A DNA stretch of 64,000 nt from Alkalicoccobacillus porphyridii (GTDB lineage Bacteria; Bacillota; Bacilli; Bacillales; Bacillaceae_D), in assembly GCF_007293315.1 (NCBI RefSeq), contig NZ_VLXZ01000014.1:1-64000 (forward strand), given 5' to 3'. The first letter of the stretch is position 1, and each line of letters starts with the position of its first letter. Of the stretch, positions 1-7,213 are shown piece after piece. Both the position numbers and the translations under genes were made by a program. The notes below the pieces were generated by a model. It made no database searches, was not told where the DNA came from, and was given only the letters and a program-made list of their open reading frames with translations.

Positions 1-150
1 GTCTTCTTGGTATGCGGAGCTTCTTTCTTGCTATCGCCCTCCGGCTCTTGGTAAGGCGCTCGAGCTTCTTGGTATGCGGAGCTTCTTTCTTGGTATCGCC
101 CTCAAGCTCTTGGTAAGGCGATCGGGCTTCTCTGTATCCCAATTAGATAT
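1..150. repeat. 62-bp tandem repeat, right end of an array cut by the window edge
   Basis: The motif CTTGGTATGCGGAGCTTC occurs with its core GGTATG at 9-14 and again at 71-76, a spacing of 62 bp, and a third decayed unit follows to about 150. Unit length and the CTTGGTA core match the large array at 40455-41240, so this is a second locus of the same family. The left extent is outside the window. An open frame starting in the repeat runs into the next gene, but that gene has its own promoter and ribosome site after the repeat. Confidence 0.85.
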
Positions 151-170
151 TTTTTCATTCGCCAAAGCTC

Positions 171-199
171 TTGATTTCCAACTTACTTCCTTCTATAAT
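171..199 (+). promoter_or_regulatory. SigA-type promoter of the GNAT-like gene
   Basis: A -35 element TTGATT (171-176) and a perfect -10 TATAAT (194-199) are separated by 17 bp. Transcription would start near 206, after the repeat array and before the ribosome site at 223-230. This supports the short start of the following gene. Confidence 0.7.
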
Positions 200-235
200 A
201 GTAAACTTGTGAGTATTGATGTAAGGGGGGATTTG

Positions 236-751
236 GTGCCAGTACTGGAACACCTGAAGAAAGAGGCAGAATATGAGTGGCCGCAGGAATCAATTAGCGA
301 TAGTGAGTACGAATTGATTCGAATGCAGCAGAATATGAAGGAAATTGCCAAAGATCATAAGGTGCTCGGAATTGAGCAAACAAAAGAAGAAAAATGGGTG
401 ATTGTGTCCCAAATAGATGATGGCCATACCTGTCAAATCATGATTCATACCTGCTCTACTGCCTATGATGGGCATTGGGACTTTGCGATTCAGGCCGAAT
501 ATTATAATTCTTATTCTCTTCATATTGATGACATCAAAGGAGAAGAAAATCGCGGATTTGGTTCAATCTGTATGCAATATCTTAAAGAACACGCTGGCAG
601 GCAGAATATTCAACAGATAACAGGCGATGTAGCTAAACGAGATTGGTCACATCTTGACAGACTCATTTATTTTTATCAGAAACATCATTTCAAAGTTGAT
701 ATTGACTACACTAACCAAAGCGGTTCAATCTATTCTGAGGTAAAAAATTAA
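236..751 (+). CDS. GNAT-like N-acetyltransferase fold protein, function unknown
   Basis: The open frame extends back to 74, but its first 54 codons lie in repeat DNA and the promoter. I chose GTG at 236 (TTG at 233 is the alternative) because AAGGGGGG at 223-230 lies just upstream. The product is about 171 residues. Its C-terminal half contains ENRGFGS followed by a helix and then LDRLIYFYQKHHF, which resembles the acyl-CoA-binding loop and last strand-helix pair of GNAT acetyltransferases. The N-terminal part is not recognisable by eye. Substrate unknown. The gene stands alone, with its own promoter and a terminator at 773-816. Confidence 0.55.
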   Translation: MPVLEHLKKEAEYEWPQESISDSEYELIRMQQNMKEIAKDHKVLGIEQTKEEKWVIVSQIDDGHTCQIMIHTCSTAYDGHWDFAIQAEYYNSYSLHIDDIKGEENRGFGSICMQYLKEHAGRQNIQQITGDVAKRDWSHLDRLIYFYQKHHFKVDIDYTNQSGSIYSEVKN

Positions 752-772
752 TTATCGTATACTTTTTCACAC

Positions 773-816
773 AAAATACGAGCCATGACACTTGAGTAGT
801 CACAGCTCGTATTTTT
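773..816 (+). terminator. Intrinsic terminator after the GNAT-like gene
   Basis: AAAATACGAGC (773-783) pairs with GCTCGTATTTTT (805-816), followed by a T-rich stretch. The A-rich left side may let it work in both directions. Confidence 0.8.
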
Positions 817-845
817 CTATAGAAGACCTTTGTACATTTCCTTCA

Positions 846-947
846 TTAAACTGGTAAAGCGATGCATGATATAAACATGGCTGTTAATACAATTAGACCT
901 GACGTAATAAGCCATTTCTCTTCCGTCGTTCGCTTTACTTTTTCCAT
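846..947 (-). CDS. Putative 33-aa single-pass membrane peptide
   Basis: An ATG at 947 follows AAGGGGCGGG with 6 bp spacing and opens a 33-codon frame. The product has a charged N-terminus (MEKVKRTTEEKW) and then a hydrophobic segment of about 20 residues ending in CIALPV. A 79-aa frame over the same bases (817-1056) has a low-complexity start and no ribosome site. I do not recognise a family. Evidence is only the ribosome site and the peptide's membrane-like pattern. Confidence 0.35.
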   Translation of the reverse strand: MEKVKRTTEEKWLITSGLIVLTAMFISCIALPV

Positions 948-1086
948 TAGCTGCCCGCCCCTTGTCCCTGCTTTTTTTACAGCATATGTAGCCCTCTCTT
1001 AAATCAGAACACGTAATAGGAGGAATATTGGAGCTATAAATTGGGCATGATATCATTCATCATCCGGGGAAGAGGCGATAATTTAT

Positions 1087-1215
1087 ATGGATTGGTTTAG
1101 AATGTTGCAGCATGCTTGCTCCATATTGGCTTTTGTTTGTTTATTGCTTATCTATATTAAAATGGCTCGAGAATCCAAACGAAAAACCAATACAAAAAAG
1201 GCAGCGGACAAATAA
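1087..1215 (+). CDS. Putative 42-aa membrane protein
   Basis: ATG at 1087 is preceded by GAAGAGGCG with about 9 bp spacing. The 42-residue product starts MDWFRML, has one membrane helix (SILAFVCLLLIYI) and ends in a basic tail (ARESKRKTNTKKAADK), a positive-inside arrangement. The end of the frame forms the left arm of the terminator at 1194-1236, which fits a real transcribed gene ending there. Family unknown. Confidence 0.5.
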   Translation: MDWFRMLQHACSILAFVCLLLIYIKMARESKRKTNTKKAADK

Positions 1216-1236
1216 ATTGTCTGCTGCCTTTTCTTT
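1194..1236. terminator. Bidirectional terminator between the 42-aa gene and ytxJ
   Basis: AAAAAAGGCAGCGGACAA pairs with TTGTCTGCTGCCTTTTCTTT around a short loop. Runs of A and T on the two sides let it serve both converging genes. It overlaps the last codons of the + strand gene. Confidence 0.85.
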
Positions 1237-1579
1237 AAGCTTCTAATGCTTTTTCAATATTTTCTTGTGTAATATTCCAATGTGACTCCGTCCACTGTAC
1301 CTGTCCATCTTTTAGAAGAAAGGCTTGAGGGGATTTATGGACCACTCCAAGATCCTCGGCAATCTGGTTCGAGATTGGACGTGATTCTATTACTTTTACA
1401 AAAGCCGTCGTTATTTGCTGTCCCTGCTCAGTCTCTAAAAAGGCTTGGTATTGTTTGTAAGCATCCGCACTGATTGGGCATTGCGTACTGTGTTTAAAAA
1501 GCAGAACGGGTTCACTTGTTGCTTTTTGCTGTAGTTCTTTCCAATCTTGTTCTGTCACGAGTTCATTTGTTGTTGGCAT
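1235..1579 (-). CDS. ytxJ: Bacillithiol system redox-active protein YtxJ (monothiol bacilliredoxin-like)
   Basis: A 114-residue thioredoxin-fold protein of the YtxJ (DUF2847) family. A single cysteine sits in the motif STQCPIS (residues about 31-37), where thioredoxins have CxxC, and a cis-proline-like HKSPQ lies near residue 82. The family is linked to de-bacillithiolation in Bacillaceae; the exact partner is not shown by sequence. The start is supported by AAGGAGGATG about 8 bp upstream. It faces the small membrane gene across a shared terminator and lies downstream of degV on the same strand. Confidence 0.9.
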   Translation of the reverse strand: MPTTNELVTEQDWKELQQKATSEPVLLFKHSTQCPISADAYKQYQAFLETEQGQQITTAFVKVIESRPISNQIAEDLGVVHKSPQAFLLKDGQVQWTESHWNITQENIEKALEA

Positions 1580-1652
1580 TGGACTTCATCCTCCTTTTGT
1601 GTACTCCAAACTATACTCATCTCTTTCTTGAGTTTCAAATAAATTGACTTCG

Positions 1653-2495
1653 CTACTCAATATGATACATTAATGCGATGGCACCGGGACCTGTATGGGT
1701 ACTTATAATTGGAGACGTAACATTAATCACACATGGGAAATCTCCCACTGCTTTTTTTAAAGACTCAAACAAACGTGTTGCTAATCCTTCAGCTTCGATA
1801 TGACTAATACTTACCTTTTTTATGGTTTTGCCTTGAGCCGCCTTTGTAAATCCATCCACTAAATATTCAATAACCTGTTTATGCGTGCGCATATTTTTAA
1901 TTGGAGACAGCTGCCCTTCCTCTAAAAAAGCAAGAGGCTTCACTTTTAATAATGAACCAATTAATGCTTTCCCCTTACCTATTCTACCGCCTTTAGCTAA
2001 GTACTCCAAAGTGTCTAGCATAATATAAAGGTGAGACTGATCACGTATCTCTTGAAGACGCGTAATAATTGCCCCCATCGGCTTGCCAGCTTTAGCCATA
2101 TTCGCTGCTTCTTCAACCTGGAAAGCTAGTGCTCCTGATATATATTCAGAGTCAACCACCATAACATCTGCTTGGGAATTCGAAGCAGCCAGCTCAGCAG
2201 ATTGGAAGGTTCCACTCATCTTTGATGTCATATGTATAGATAGAATTTGCACCCCTGGATGTTGAGCTTCTAACTGCTCATACACCTGCTGGAATGAACC
2301 AACGGACGGTTGCGAGCTTCTCGGAAGTTCAGAAGAAATGGCTAATAAATCTACAAATTCCTCAGGACTTAGATCAACACCATCTAAATAGGTTTCTCCA
2401 TTAGCCTGAATGGATAACGGTACCACTTGTATATCAAGCTCTTTTACTCTTTCTCTCGTTAGGTCACACGTTGAATCGGTTACAATTTTAATCAT
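1653..2495 (-). CDS. DegV family protein (fatty-acid-binding)
   Basis: A 280-residue protein of usual DegV length. It opens IKIVTDSTCDL, the conserved DegV N-terminus, and contains SQPSVGSF near residue 60, a TSKMSGTFQSA segment near residue 89 and KGGRIGK near residue 168, all lipid-pocket signatures of the family. DegV homologues bind a fatty acid; in Firmicutes some (FakB) present it to the FakA kinase for phosphorylation. Which paralogue this is cannot be told by eye. The ribosome site AAGGAG precedes the ATG. Its promoter (2582-2609) is followed directly by a terminator hairpin (2523-2581), so expression may be attenuated. Confidence 0.9.
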   Translation of the reverse strand: MIKIVTDSTCDLTRERVKELDIQVVPLSIQANGETYLDGVDLSPEEFVDLLAISSELPRSSQPSVGSFQQVYEQLEAQHPGVQILSIHMTSKMSGTFQSAELAASNSQADVMVVDSEYISGALAFQVEEAANMAKAGKPMGAIITRLQEIRDQSHLYIMLDTLEYLAKGGRIGKGKALIGSLLKVKPLAFLEEGQLSPIKNMRTHKQVIEYLVDGFTKAAQGKTIKKVSISHIEAEGLATRLFESLKKAVGDFPCVINVTSPIISTHTGPGAIALMYHIE

Positions 2496-2522
2496 AAATT
2501 TTCTCCTTGGGCCAGAAAGACG

Positions 2523-2581
2523 TTAAAAAAAGCCTAAATATCAGGCAGTAACCCTGCTCATCTGACACTCAAGCTTTTTTT
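2523..2581 (-). terminator. Terminator hairpin in the degV leader (sugar-operon terminator or attenuator)
   Basis: Read on the minus strand, AAAAAAAGCTTGAGTG... pairs imperfectly with ...TAGGCTTTTTTT, giving a long stem with a run of T at 2523-2529. It lies downstream of the sugar permease gene and between the degV promoter and the degV start. It can therefore end the upstream operon, and any transcript from the degV promoter must pass it. Confidence 0.7.
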
Positions 2582-2609
2582 ATTATACCATTGCTGTGTT
2601 TATTGACAA
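2582..2609 (-). promoter_or_regulatory. Strong SigA-type promoter upstream of degV
   Basis: On the minus strand, TTGTCA (2604-2609) and TATAAT (2582-2587) are 16 bp apart, with an extended -10 TGG directly upstream of TATAAT. The predicted transcription start is near 2575, inside the left arm of the hairpin at 2523-2581. Confidence 0.7.
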
Positions 2610-2665
2610 GATAAAAGCGTTGACAAATTGATGAATATATCAACTCAATACTTTTATAAGCTTTT

Positions 2666-3535
2666 TTACCCTTTTACTCCTGTTAATTTAATTCCTTCAA
2701 TGAAGTATTTTTGGAAGACAAAGAAAATAATTAATACAGGTAATAAAGCAACAATCGAGGCGGCCATTAATAAAGACCACTCTGTTTGAAACATTCCTTG
2801 GAACATAGCAAGACCTAATTGAACCGTATAGTTTTCCATCGAATTAAGATAAATAAGCGGTCCAAGAAAATCATTCCATTTACCGTGAAACGAGAAAATA
2901 GCTACAACGGCAAGCGCTGGTTTTGATAACGGTAAAACAATGCGATAAAAAATCTGGAACGTATTACACCCATCCATTCTTGCTGCTTCTTCAAGTTCAT
3001 TTGGAATCCCAAGAAAGAACTGACGTAACATAAATATAAAGAAAGCACCACCACCAAAATATGATGGAACAATGAGTGGTAGAAATGTGTCAACCCAACC
3101 TATCGAACTAAACATAATAAAAACTGGAATCATTGTTACTTCTCCAGGAAGCATCATGGTTGCTAATACAACAATAAAAAGCACATTTCTCCCTTTAAAT
3201 TCTAGCTTGGCAAAACCATAAGCTACTAATGCGCCTGTGAACACTTCACCGATCATCGATAGCGTAGCAATGATAAAGGAATTAGCAAAAAAGCGGTGAA
3301 AAGGAGCAAACGTCATGGCTTCAATATAGTTACTCCACACGACGGGATTTGGAATCCATTGCGGTGGGAATTGAAAGATCTCACTTGAATCCTTTAAGGA
3401 CGTTGACACCATCCACATAAACGGAACTAGAAATATAAAGCTCATTGCGAGTAACGATAAATAGATACCCGTTTTTTTGGTTATCTTACTTAGTTTCTTT
3501 TGATTTGTTTCAGATCGAGTATTTATATGCTTCAT
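2666..3535 (-). CDS. Carbohydrate ABC transporter permease, MalG/AraQ type
   Basis: A 289-residue inner-membrane permease with six predicted helices and the EAA loop EAARMDGCNTFQIFYRIVLP (residues about 190-209), which docks on the ATPase. It is the MalG-like partner of the permease encoded just upstream. The frame opens earlier, but I chose ATG at 3535 because it overlaps the upstream stop codon (TAATG), a usual sign of coupled translation. It is the last gene of a three-gene import operon (4501-5748, 3535-4425, this gene) with no ATPase gene, so a shared MsmX-type ATPase is likely. Substrate inferred from the neighbouring GH130 genes, not from this protein. Confidence 0.93.
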   Translation of the reverse strand: MKHINTRSETNQKKLSKITKKTGIYLSLLAMSFIFLVPFMWMVSTSLKDSSEIFQFPPQWIPNPVVWSNYIEAMTFAPFHRFFANSFIIATLSMIGEVFTGALVAYGFAKLEFKGRNVLFIVVLATMMLPGEVTMIPVFIMFSSIGWVDTFLPLIVPSYFGGGAFFIFMLRQFFLGIPNELEEAARMDGCNTFQIFYRIVLPLSKPALAVVAIFSFHGKWNDFLGPLIYLNSMENYTVQLGLAMFQGMFQTEWSLLMAASIVALLPVLIIFFVFQKYFIEGIKLTGVKG

Positions 3536-4425
3536 TATTTCTTCTTCCCTTCGTAATACACCCAAAGAGGTGAAGACTTAATAACTAGCAATGTAATAAG
3601 AAGAATAATGACAAAGAACACCCAGGCCATCGCTGATGCATAACCCATTCGCATAAATTGAAATGCATTTTGCCATAAATAAAGCATATAGAATAAACCT
3701 GCGTCATTCGCCCCACCAATAATATAAGCCTCTGTAAATATTTTCATTGCCGCAATAATTCCCATGATTAAGTTAAATAAGACAATCGGTGATAATTGTG
3801 GCAGTGTAATATGCCAGAACTTACGTAATATACTCGCCCCATCTAAATCAGCAGCCTCATAAAGATGTTTCGGTAAGTCTTGTAATGCCGCCAAGAAAAT
3901 AAGCATGGCATTTCCAAATCCCCATAAACTCATAATTATATATGAAGGCAAAACAAAGTTCGGATCTCCAAGCCAGTTCGGCCCCTCAATTCCTATTTTC
4001 AATAATATTGTATTAATTAGGCCAACATCTGAGTTGAAAATCCATCTCCATAGCAAGGCTGTTGCAACACCAGATACAACAGCTGGCAGATAAAAGATCG
4101 TACGGAATAGCTTCACACCTTGTACTTTTTGGTTTAGTAACATTGCCGTTAACAGCCCTCCAGCTAAGTTAAGCGGAACACTAAACGCAGCAAAGGTAAA
4201 CGTAACCTTTAAGGATTGCCAAAACTTTTCATCTTGGCTTAACTCAACATAGTTACTAACCCCAACAAAACTCGGGCTTTGAAAGGTATTCCAATCTGTA
4301 AAGCTTATATAAAAAGAAGCAATGACCGGACCCACAGTAAATAACAGCATGCCAAGTAGCCATGGTGAAATAAATAAGTAGCCTTCGAGATTTTTCTTAA
4401 TCTGGCGTTTCTTTTGATGATTCAT
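3535..4425 (-). CDS. Carbohydrate ABC transporter permease, MalF/UgpA type
   Basis: A 296-residue permease with a cytoplasmic N-terminus (MNHQKKRQIKKN), six predicted helices and the EAA motif YEAADLDGASILRKFWHITLP near residues 189-208. It forms the translocation channel with the product of 2666-3535. AAAGGGG lies about 9 bp before the ATG. It follows the binding-protein gene after a 75-bp gap that holds a stem-loop without a T-run, and its stop overlaps the next start by one base. Confidence 0.93.
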   Translation of the reverse strand: MNHQKKRQIKKNLEGYLFISPWLLGMLLFTVGPVIASFYISFTDWNTFQSPSFVGVSNYVELSQDEKFWQSLKVTFTFAAFSVPLNLAGGLLTAMLLNQKVQGVKLFRTIFYLPAVVSGVATALLWRWIFNSDVGLINTILLKIGIEGPNWLGDPNFVLPSYIIMSLWGFGNAMLIFLAALQDLPKHLYEAADLDGASILRKFWHITLPQLSPIVLFNLIMGIIAAMKIFTEAYIIGGANDAGLFYMLYLWQNAFQFMRMGYASAMAWVFFVIILLITLLVIKSSPLWVYYEGKKK

Positions 4426-4458
4426 TTTGTTTTACCCCTTTCTCCACACGCTACATAA

Positions 4459-4486
4459 AAGGATCAAAGAGATACCTTTGATCCTT
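4459..4486 (-). other. Intercistronic stem-loop between binding protein and permease genes
   Basis: AAGGATCAAAG and CTTTGATCCTT form an 11-bp stem with a 6-base loop and no following T-run. In maltose-type operons such hairpins protect the abundant binding-protein mRNA from 3' decay. That role is inferred from position. Confidence 0.6.
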
Positions 4487-4500
4487 ATGACAAGCTGCGA

Positions 4501-5748
4501 TTAATCCTCTAAAAGCTTACGCAATTCTTCAGCCGTTTTAGTAGCCAGTTCTTCAGGGGTCCCATTTCCTTCAATCAATTGACTTGTAAGGTGATCATAA
4601 ACAATTGTATCAATTTGCTGTTGCTTAGGATGCGGTGTGAATCCGCGCGCAAACTCCATAGACGCTGTCATGGCCTCAATCGCTGAATCTTTTTTACGTG
4701 GTTCAATATCTTTTATAGAATCGGCTAATTCACTATTTGGCGGGACAATTTTCCATTCCTGAATACGCTGTGTCATATCACGAAGAGCCTCGTAAGCTAC
4801 ATCAGGATCCTCTGTTTGTGCACTCGCTACAATGGAAGCTAGCCAGTTAAATGTGGCACGCTGCTCACCTTGTGGAACCACGGTAGCTTCTACATTTAAG
4901 CCCTCGACACGATCAAGATCATCAGCCGCTCCTCCCATAAACATAGCCACGCGACCCGCTTTAAACATTTCCGCTAATCCTTGCTGCTCGACCGTGCTTG
5001 CTGCCGGAATACTTCCATCTTCATTTAAGATGCTGTGTAATACTTCAATTCCAGCAATCGACTCTGGAGAATCAATAACAACTTCGCCATCTTCTGTTAT
5101 TACATCTCCACCCATTGCCCAGATCCATTGGTGTGTTGGAGGCCAGCCATGTGTAGTAAAGCCCCATTGATCTAACCTGCCATCGCCATTAATATCCTGT
5201 GTTAGTTCAATTGCCGCCTGACGAAAAGTATCTAGGTCCCAGCTCTCATCGGGATAATCCATACCTGCTTCATCAAAGATATCCGTGTTGTAATATAAGA
5301 TGACAGGATTTGAAATCCACGGTAAGCCATATAAACTTCCTTCATACGTGGATGGAGTTAACGTATCTTCATAATAAGTATCAAGATTTATTTTTTCATC
5401 AGCTTCTACATATTCTGTTAAATCAACTAGTACTTCTGATTCTGCATAAGTAGAAATCCACTCTTGAGATAGATAAAAAATATCTGGAGCATTATTACCT
5501 GCAATTCTTGTTTGAATCGCCGTTGGATAATCATCAGCGATGGTAATTAATTTTATTTCGTAGTTTTCAGCTGCATCATTCACCTCATCTACAAGCCCTT
5601 GGAGCTCCTTAATTTCTTCTGGTCCACCCCAGGCTGCAAAATCAATGGTTGCTTTGCTACCTTCTCCACTACTCGAGTCACCACCACAACCTGTCAAAAT
5701 AAGTGCCAACGTTGCTCCAGCAACTGGACCTAGCCATCTCTTTTTCAT
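4501..5748 (-). CDS. Sugar ABC transporter substrate-binding lipoprotein
   Basis: A 415-residue family 1 solute-binding protein. The signal peptide ends in the lipobox LTGC (Cys21), followed by a Gly/Ser linker, so it should be anchored on the outer face of the membrane. The body carries the usual family blocks: AGNNAPDIFYLSQEW near residue 82, GLPWISNPVILYYNTDIFDEAG near residue 140, and GRVAMFMGG near residue 265. It captures sugar for the two downstream permeases. The cre site and two GTAACGTTAC operators upstream suggest CcpA and LacI-type control. The nearby GH130 gene suggests mannosides as ligand, which is inference. Confidence 0.93.
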   Translation of the reverse strand: MKKRWLGPVAGATLALILTGCGGDSSSGEGSKATIDFAAWGGPEEIKELQGLVDEVNDAAENYEIKLITIADDYPTAIQTRIAGNNAPDIFYLSQEWISTYAESEVLVDLTEYVEADEKINLDTYYEDTLTPSTYEGSLYGLPWISNPVILYYNTDIFDEAGMDYPDESWDLDTFRQAAIELTQDINGDGRLDQWGFTTHGWPPTHQWIWAMGGDVITEDGEVVIDSPESIAGIEVLHSILNEDGSIPAASTVEQQGLAEMFKAGRVAMFMGGAADDLDRVEGLNVEATVVPQGEQRATFNWLASIVASAQTEDPDVAYEALRDMTQRIQEWKIVPPNSELADSIKDIEPRKKDSAIEAMTASMEFARGFTPHPKQQQIDTIVYDHLTSQLIEGNGTPEELATKTAEELRKLLED

Positions 5749-5790
5749 CTAACTTCCCCCTCTTGAAGTTCTATACAAATTTGTTCGGTG

Positions 5791-5805
5791 AGCAAGCGTT
5801 TTCAT
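5791..5805 (-). promoter_or_regulatory. Catabolite-responsive element (cre)
   Basis: The minus strand reads ATGAAAACGCTTGCT, a full match to the consensus WTGNAANCGNWNNCW. It lies 43 bp upstream of the binding-protein start and just downstream of a TATAAT (minus strand, 5811-5816), a place where CcpA would block transcription when preferred sugars are present. Confidence 0.7.
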
Positions 5806-5860
5806 TACAGATTATAATTCTCACCTGTTTTCAAAAAGCGCAGTGATAAAATCACTCAAT

Positions 5861-5870
5861 GTAACGTTAC
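5861..5870. promoter_or_regulatory. LacI-type operator 1
   Basis: Perfect palindrome GTAACGTTAC within AATGTAACGTTACTTA. An identical core lies at 5930-5939, 69 bp away centre to centre. Palindromes with a central CG are typical LacI-family operators, and a LacI-family gene lies at 9517. Confidence 0.65.
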
Positions 5871-5929
5871 TTAAAGTCTATATAAAGCATTACAAATAGT
5901 CAATAATTATTTTTATAACCTGTCATTAT

Positions 5930-5939
5930 GTAACGTTAC
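5930..5939. promoter_or_regulatory. LacI-type operator 2
   Basis: Second GTAACGTTAC, flanked ATG...TAT. It ends 25 bp before the extended -10 TGCTATACT (-10 hexamer 5965-5970) of the YesL-like gene, so a bound repressor would cover the -35 region. With operator 1 it could allow looping over the divergent promoters. Confidence 0.65.
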
Positions 5940-5997
5940 TATATTATTTCTCATTACTAAATGCTATACTGATAATGATTGAAAGGAGCTTCGAGCT

Positions 5998-6564
5998 ATG
6001 AATATTTTTTCTAAAACGTTTAAAGATTATTTTTTCTACTTATTTAAAATTCTCGTTGTAGGTGTTCTTTGGCTTTTTTGTTCCCTACCCCTTATTACAG
6101 TTGGACCTGCTACAGCTGGTTATGCTTATTACATGAAACAATTAACAACAAGTCATGATCATCGTCTTATTGGTTATTTCAAAGGGGTTAGACTATTTTT
6201 TTGGAAAGCCTTTGTCCTGCAATGGCTTCTCTTGATCCCGACACTCGTACTTCTAGGTAATTTCTTTTATTTTTTCCAGATGGATCATTTCTTATTAAAG
6301 GCTTATGCCATTCTTTGTTTTTATACGTTTTTAGGCTGGATTCTTTTCTCCCAATCAGTGTTTGCCACCCTTACGTATACAGCTAGTTTAAAAGGTACCT
6401 TCTTCAAGCGAGTGCAGCAGATTCGTCAAGATTTTTGGCGAGAATTGCTTATCATATGGCCCCTAACTCTTGTACTACTCATTAGCCTACCAACTGTTAT
6501 CGCTTTTATATTTTTTACTCTACCGATTCACATGCTACTTATGCAGCATCGCTTACATGATTAG
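5998..6564 (+). CDS. YesL family (DUF624) membrane protein
   Basis: A 188-residue integral membrane protein with about five hydrophobic helices. The N-terminal pattern DYFFYLFKIL...LWLFCSLPLITVGPATAGY is the DUF624/YesL signature. Members usually sit in sugar ABC transporter operons of Firmicutes; their biochemical role is not known. The ATG follows AAAGGAG with 9 bp spacing. It is transcribed divergently from the binding-protein gene, with both LacI-type operators and the cre site in the 249-bp gap, so it is probably co-regulated. Downstream lies repeat DNA with no terminator seen directly at the stop. Confidence 0.88.
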   Translation: MNIFSKTFKDYFFYLFKILVVGVLWLFCSLPLITVGPATAGYAYYMKQLTTSHDHRLIGYFKGVRLFFWKAFVLQWLLLIPTLVLLGNFFYFFQMDHFLLKAYAILCFYTFLGWILFSQSVFATLTYTASLKGTFFKRVQQIRQDFWRELLIIWPLTLVLLISLPTVIAFIFFTLPIHMLLMQHRLHD

Positions 6565-6743
6565 AACTCTATCTTTCTGATAAAAAGACGACCGATGTAA
6601 CTGCTGTAGAGTGGACCGTCATGTGCTGTACTTTAGAAGTTGAACTATTTCCCTCTCACTTGCTACATTCAAATTAAAACCATTTTCTTATGTAAGAAAG
6701 TTACTTAGATCCTGCATGTGTAATATCTTATACCCTAGATACA

Positions 6744-7172
6744 TGCGGACGAACAGGAGGCTACTGAAAAAGTCATCTAGAAATGAGCTTATGCACCGCT
6801 ACAGGAGAAAACTTCGCTTTCCACGGGAACGGCCTCAGCCCTTGAAGTGGAAGAGCGCCACTTCAAGGGCTTCAGACGCGTTCTGTTCCGTAGGAGTCTA
6901 CGTTTTCTCCTTCCGCTCCTGTTCCCGATCAGACAAATGACCAACATTCCTGTATAAAGAAATGAGGGTTGTTTTTTTGTTTAATCAGGTACTCCCGCGG
7001 TAAGCATTTTCCCATTTTCGGGAGCGGAAGCGATACACCTACACTCAGATACCCTCCAATTCCCCCTTATTTTACAAGCAGAGTAAATTTACGGAGCGAT
7101 ATCTATCCTTGTTTGTACAATAAAAAAAGCCGAACAATGAATGGAGAGACTCCAACATTCTTCAGCTTTTAG
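6744..7172 (+). repeat. Composite dispersed repeat, copy A
   Basis: This fills the 650-bp gap between the YesL-like and GH130 genes; nothing coding is supported in it. It shares blocks with copies at 10575-11163 (inverted) and 53998-54630: (1) ACTGAAAAAGTCAT through TTCCACGGGAACGGC, a stem CTTGAAGTGG/CCACTTCAAG and TTCTCCTTCCGCTC to GTTTAA (6761-6983); (2) CCCGCGGTAAGC...TTTTCGGGAGC...CTCAGATACCCTCCAA (6991-7060); (3) a terminator-like hairpin (7121-7172). Block 1 contains a perfect 14-bp inverted repeat at 6837-6850/6858-6871. Confidence 0.85.
7121..7172 (-). terminator. Terminator-like hairpin of repeat copy A (GH130 operon end)
   Basis: AAAAAAAGCCGAACAATG pairs with CATTCTTCAGCTTTT around GGAGAGACTCC. 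It lies 42 bp after the GH130 stop codon and can end that minus-strand operon. A sister hairpin lies after lacI at 10575-10626. Confidence 0.7.
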
Positions 7173-7213
7173 ATTAGTTATATTTTTTTGTCCCAGCCTC
7201 TTGGATTAACGTC

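Noticed and set aside
817-1056. 79-aa minus-strand protein
   Set aside because: No ribosome site and a composition of mixed Cys, Ser and Arg unlike its neighbours; a 33-aa frame with a good ribosome site covers part of it.
6716-6940. 74-aa plus-strand protein
   Set aside because: It lies in repeat copy A and has an Arg/Ser-rich composition typical of frames through GC-rich repeats.
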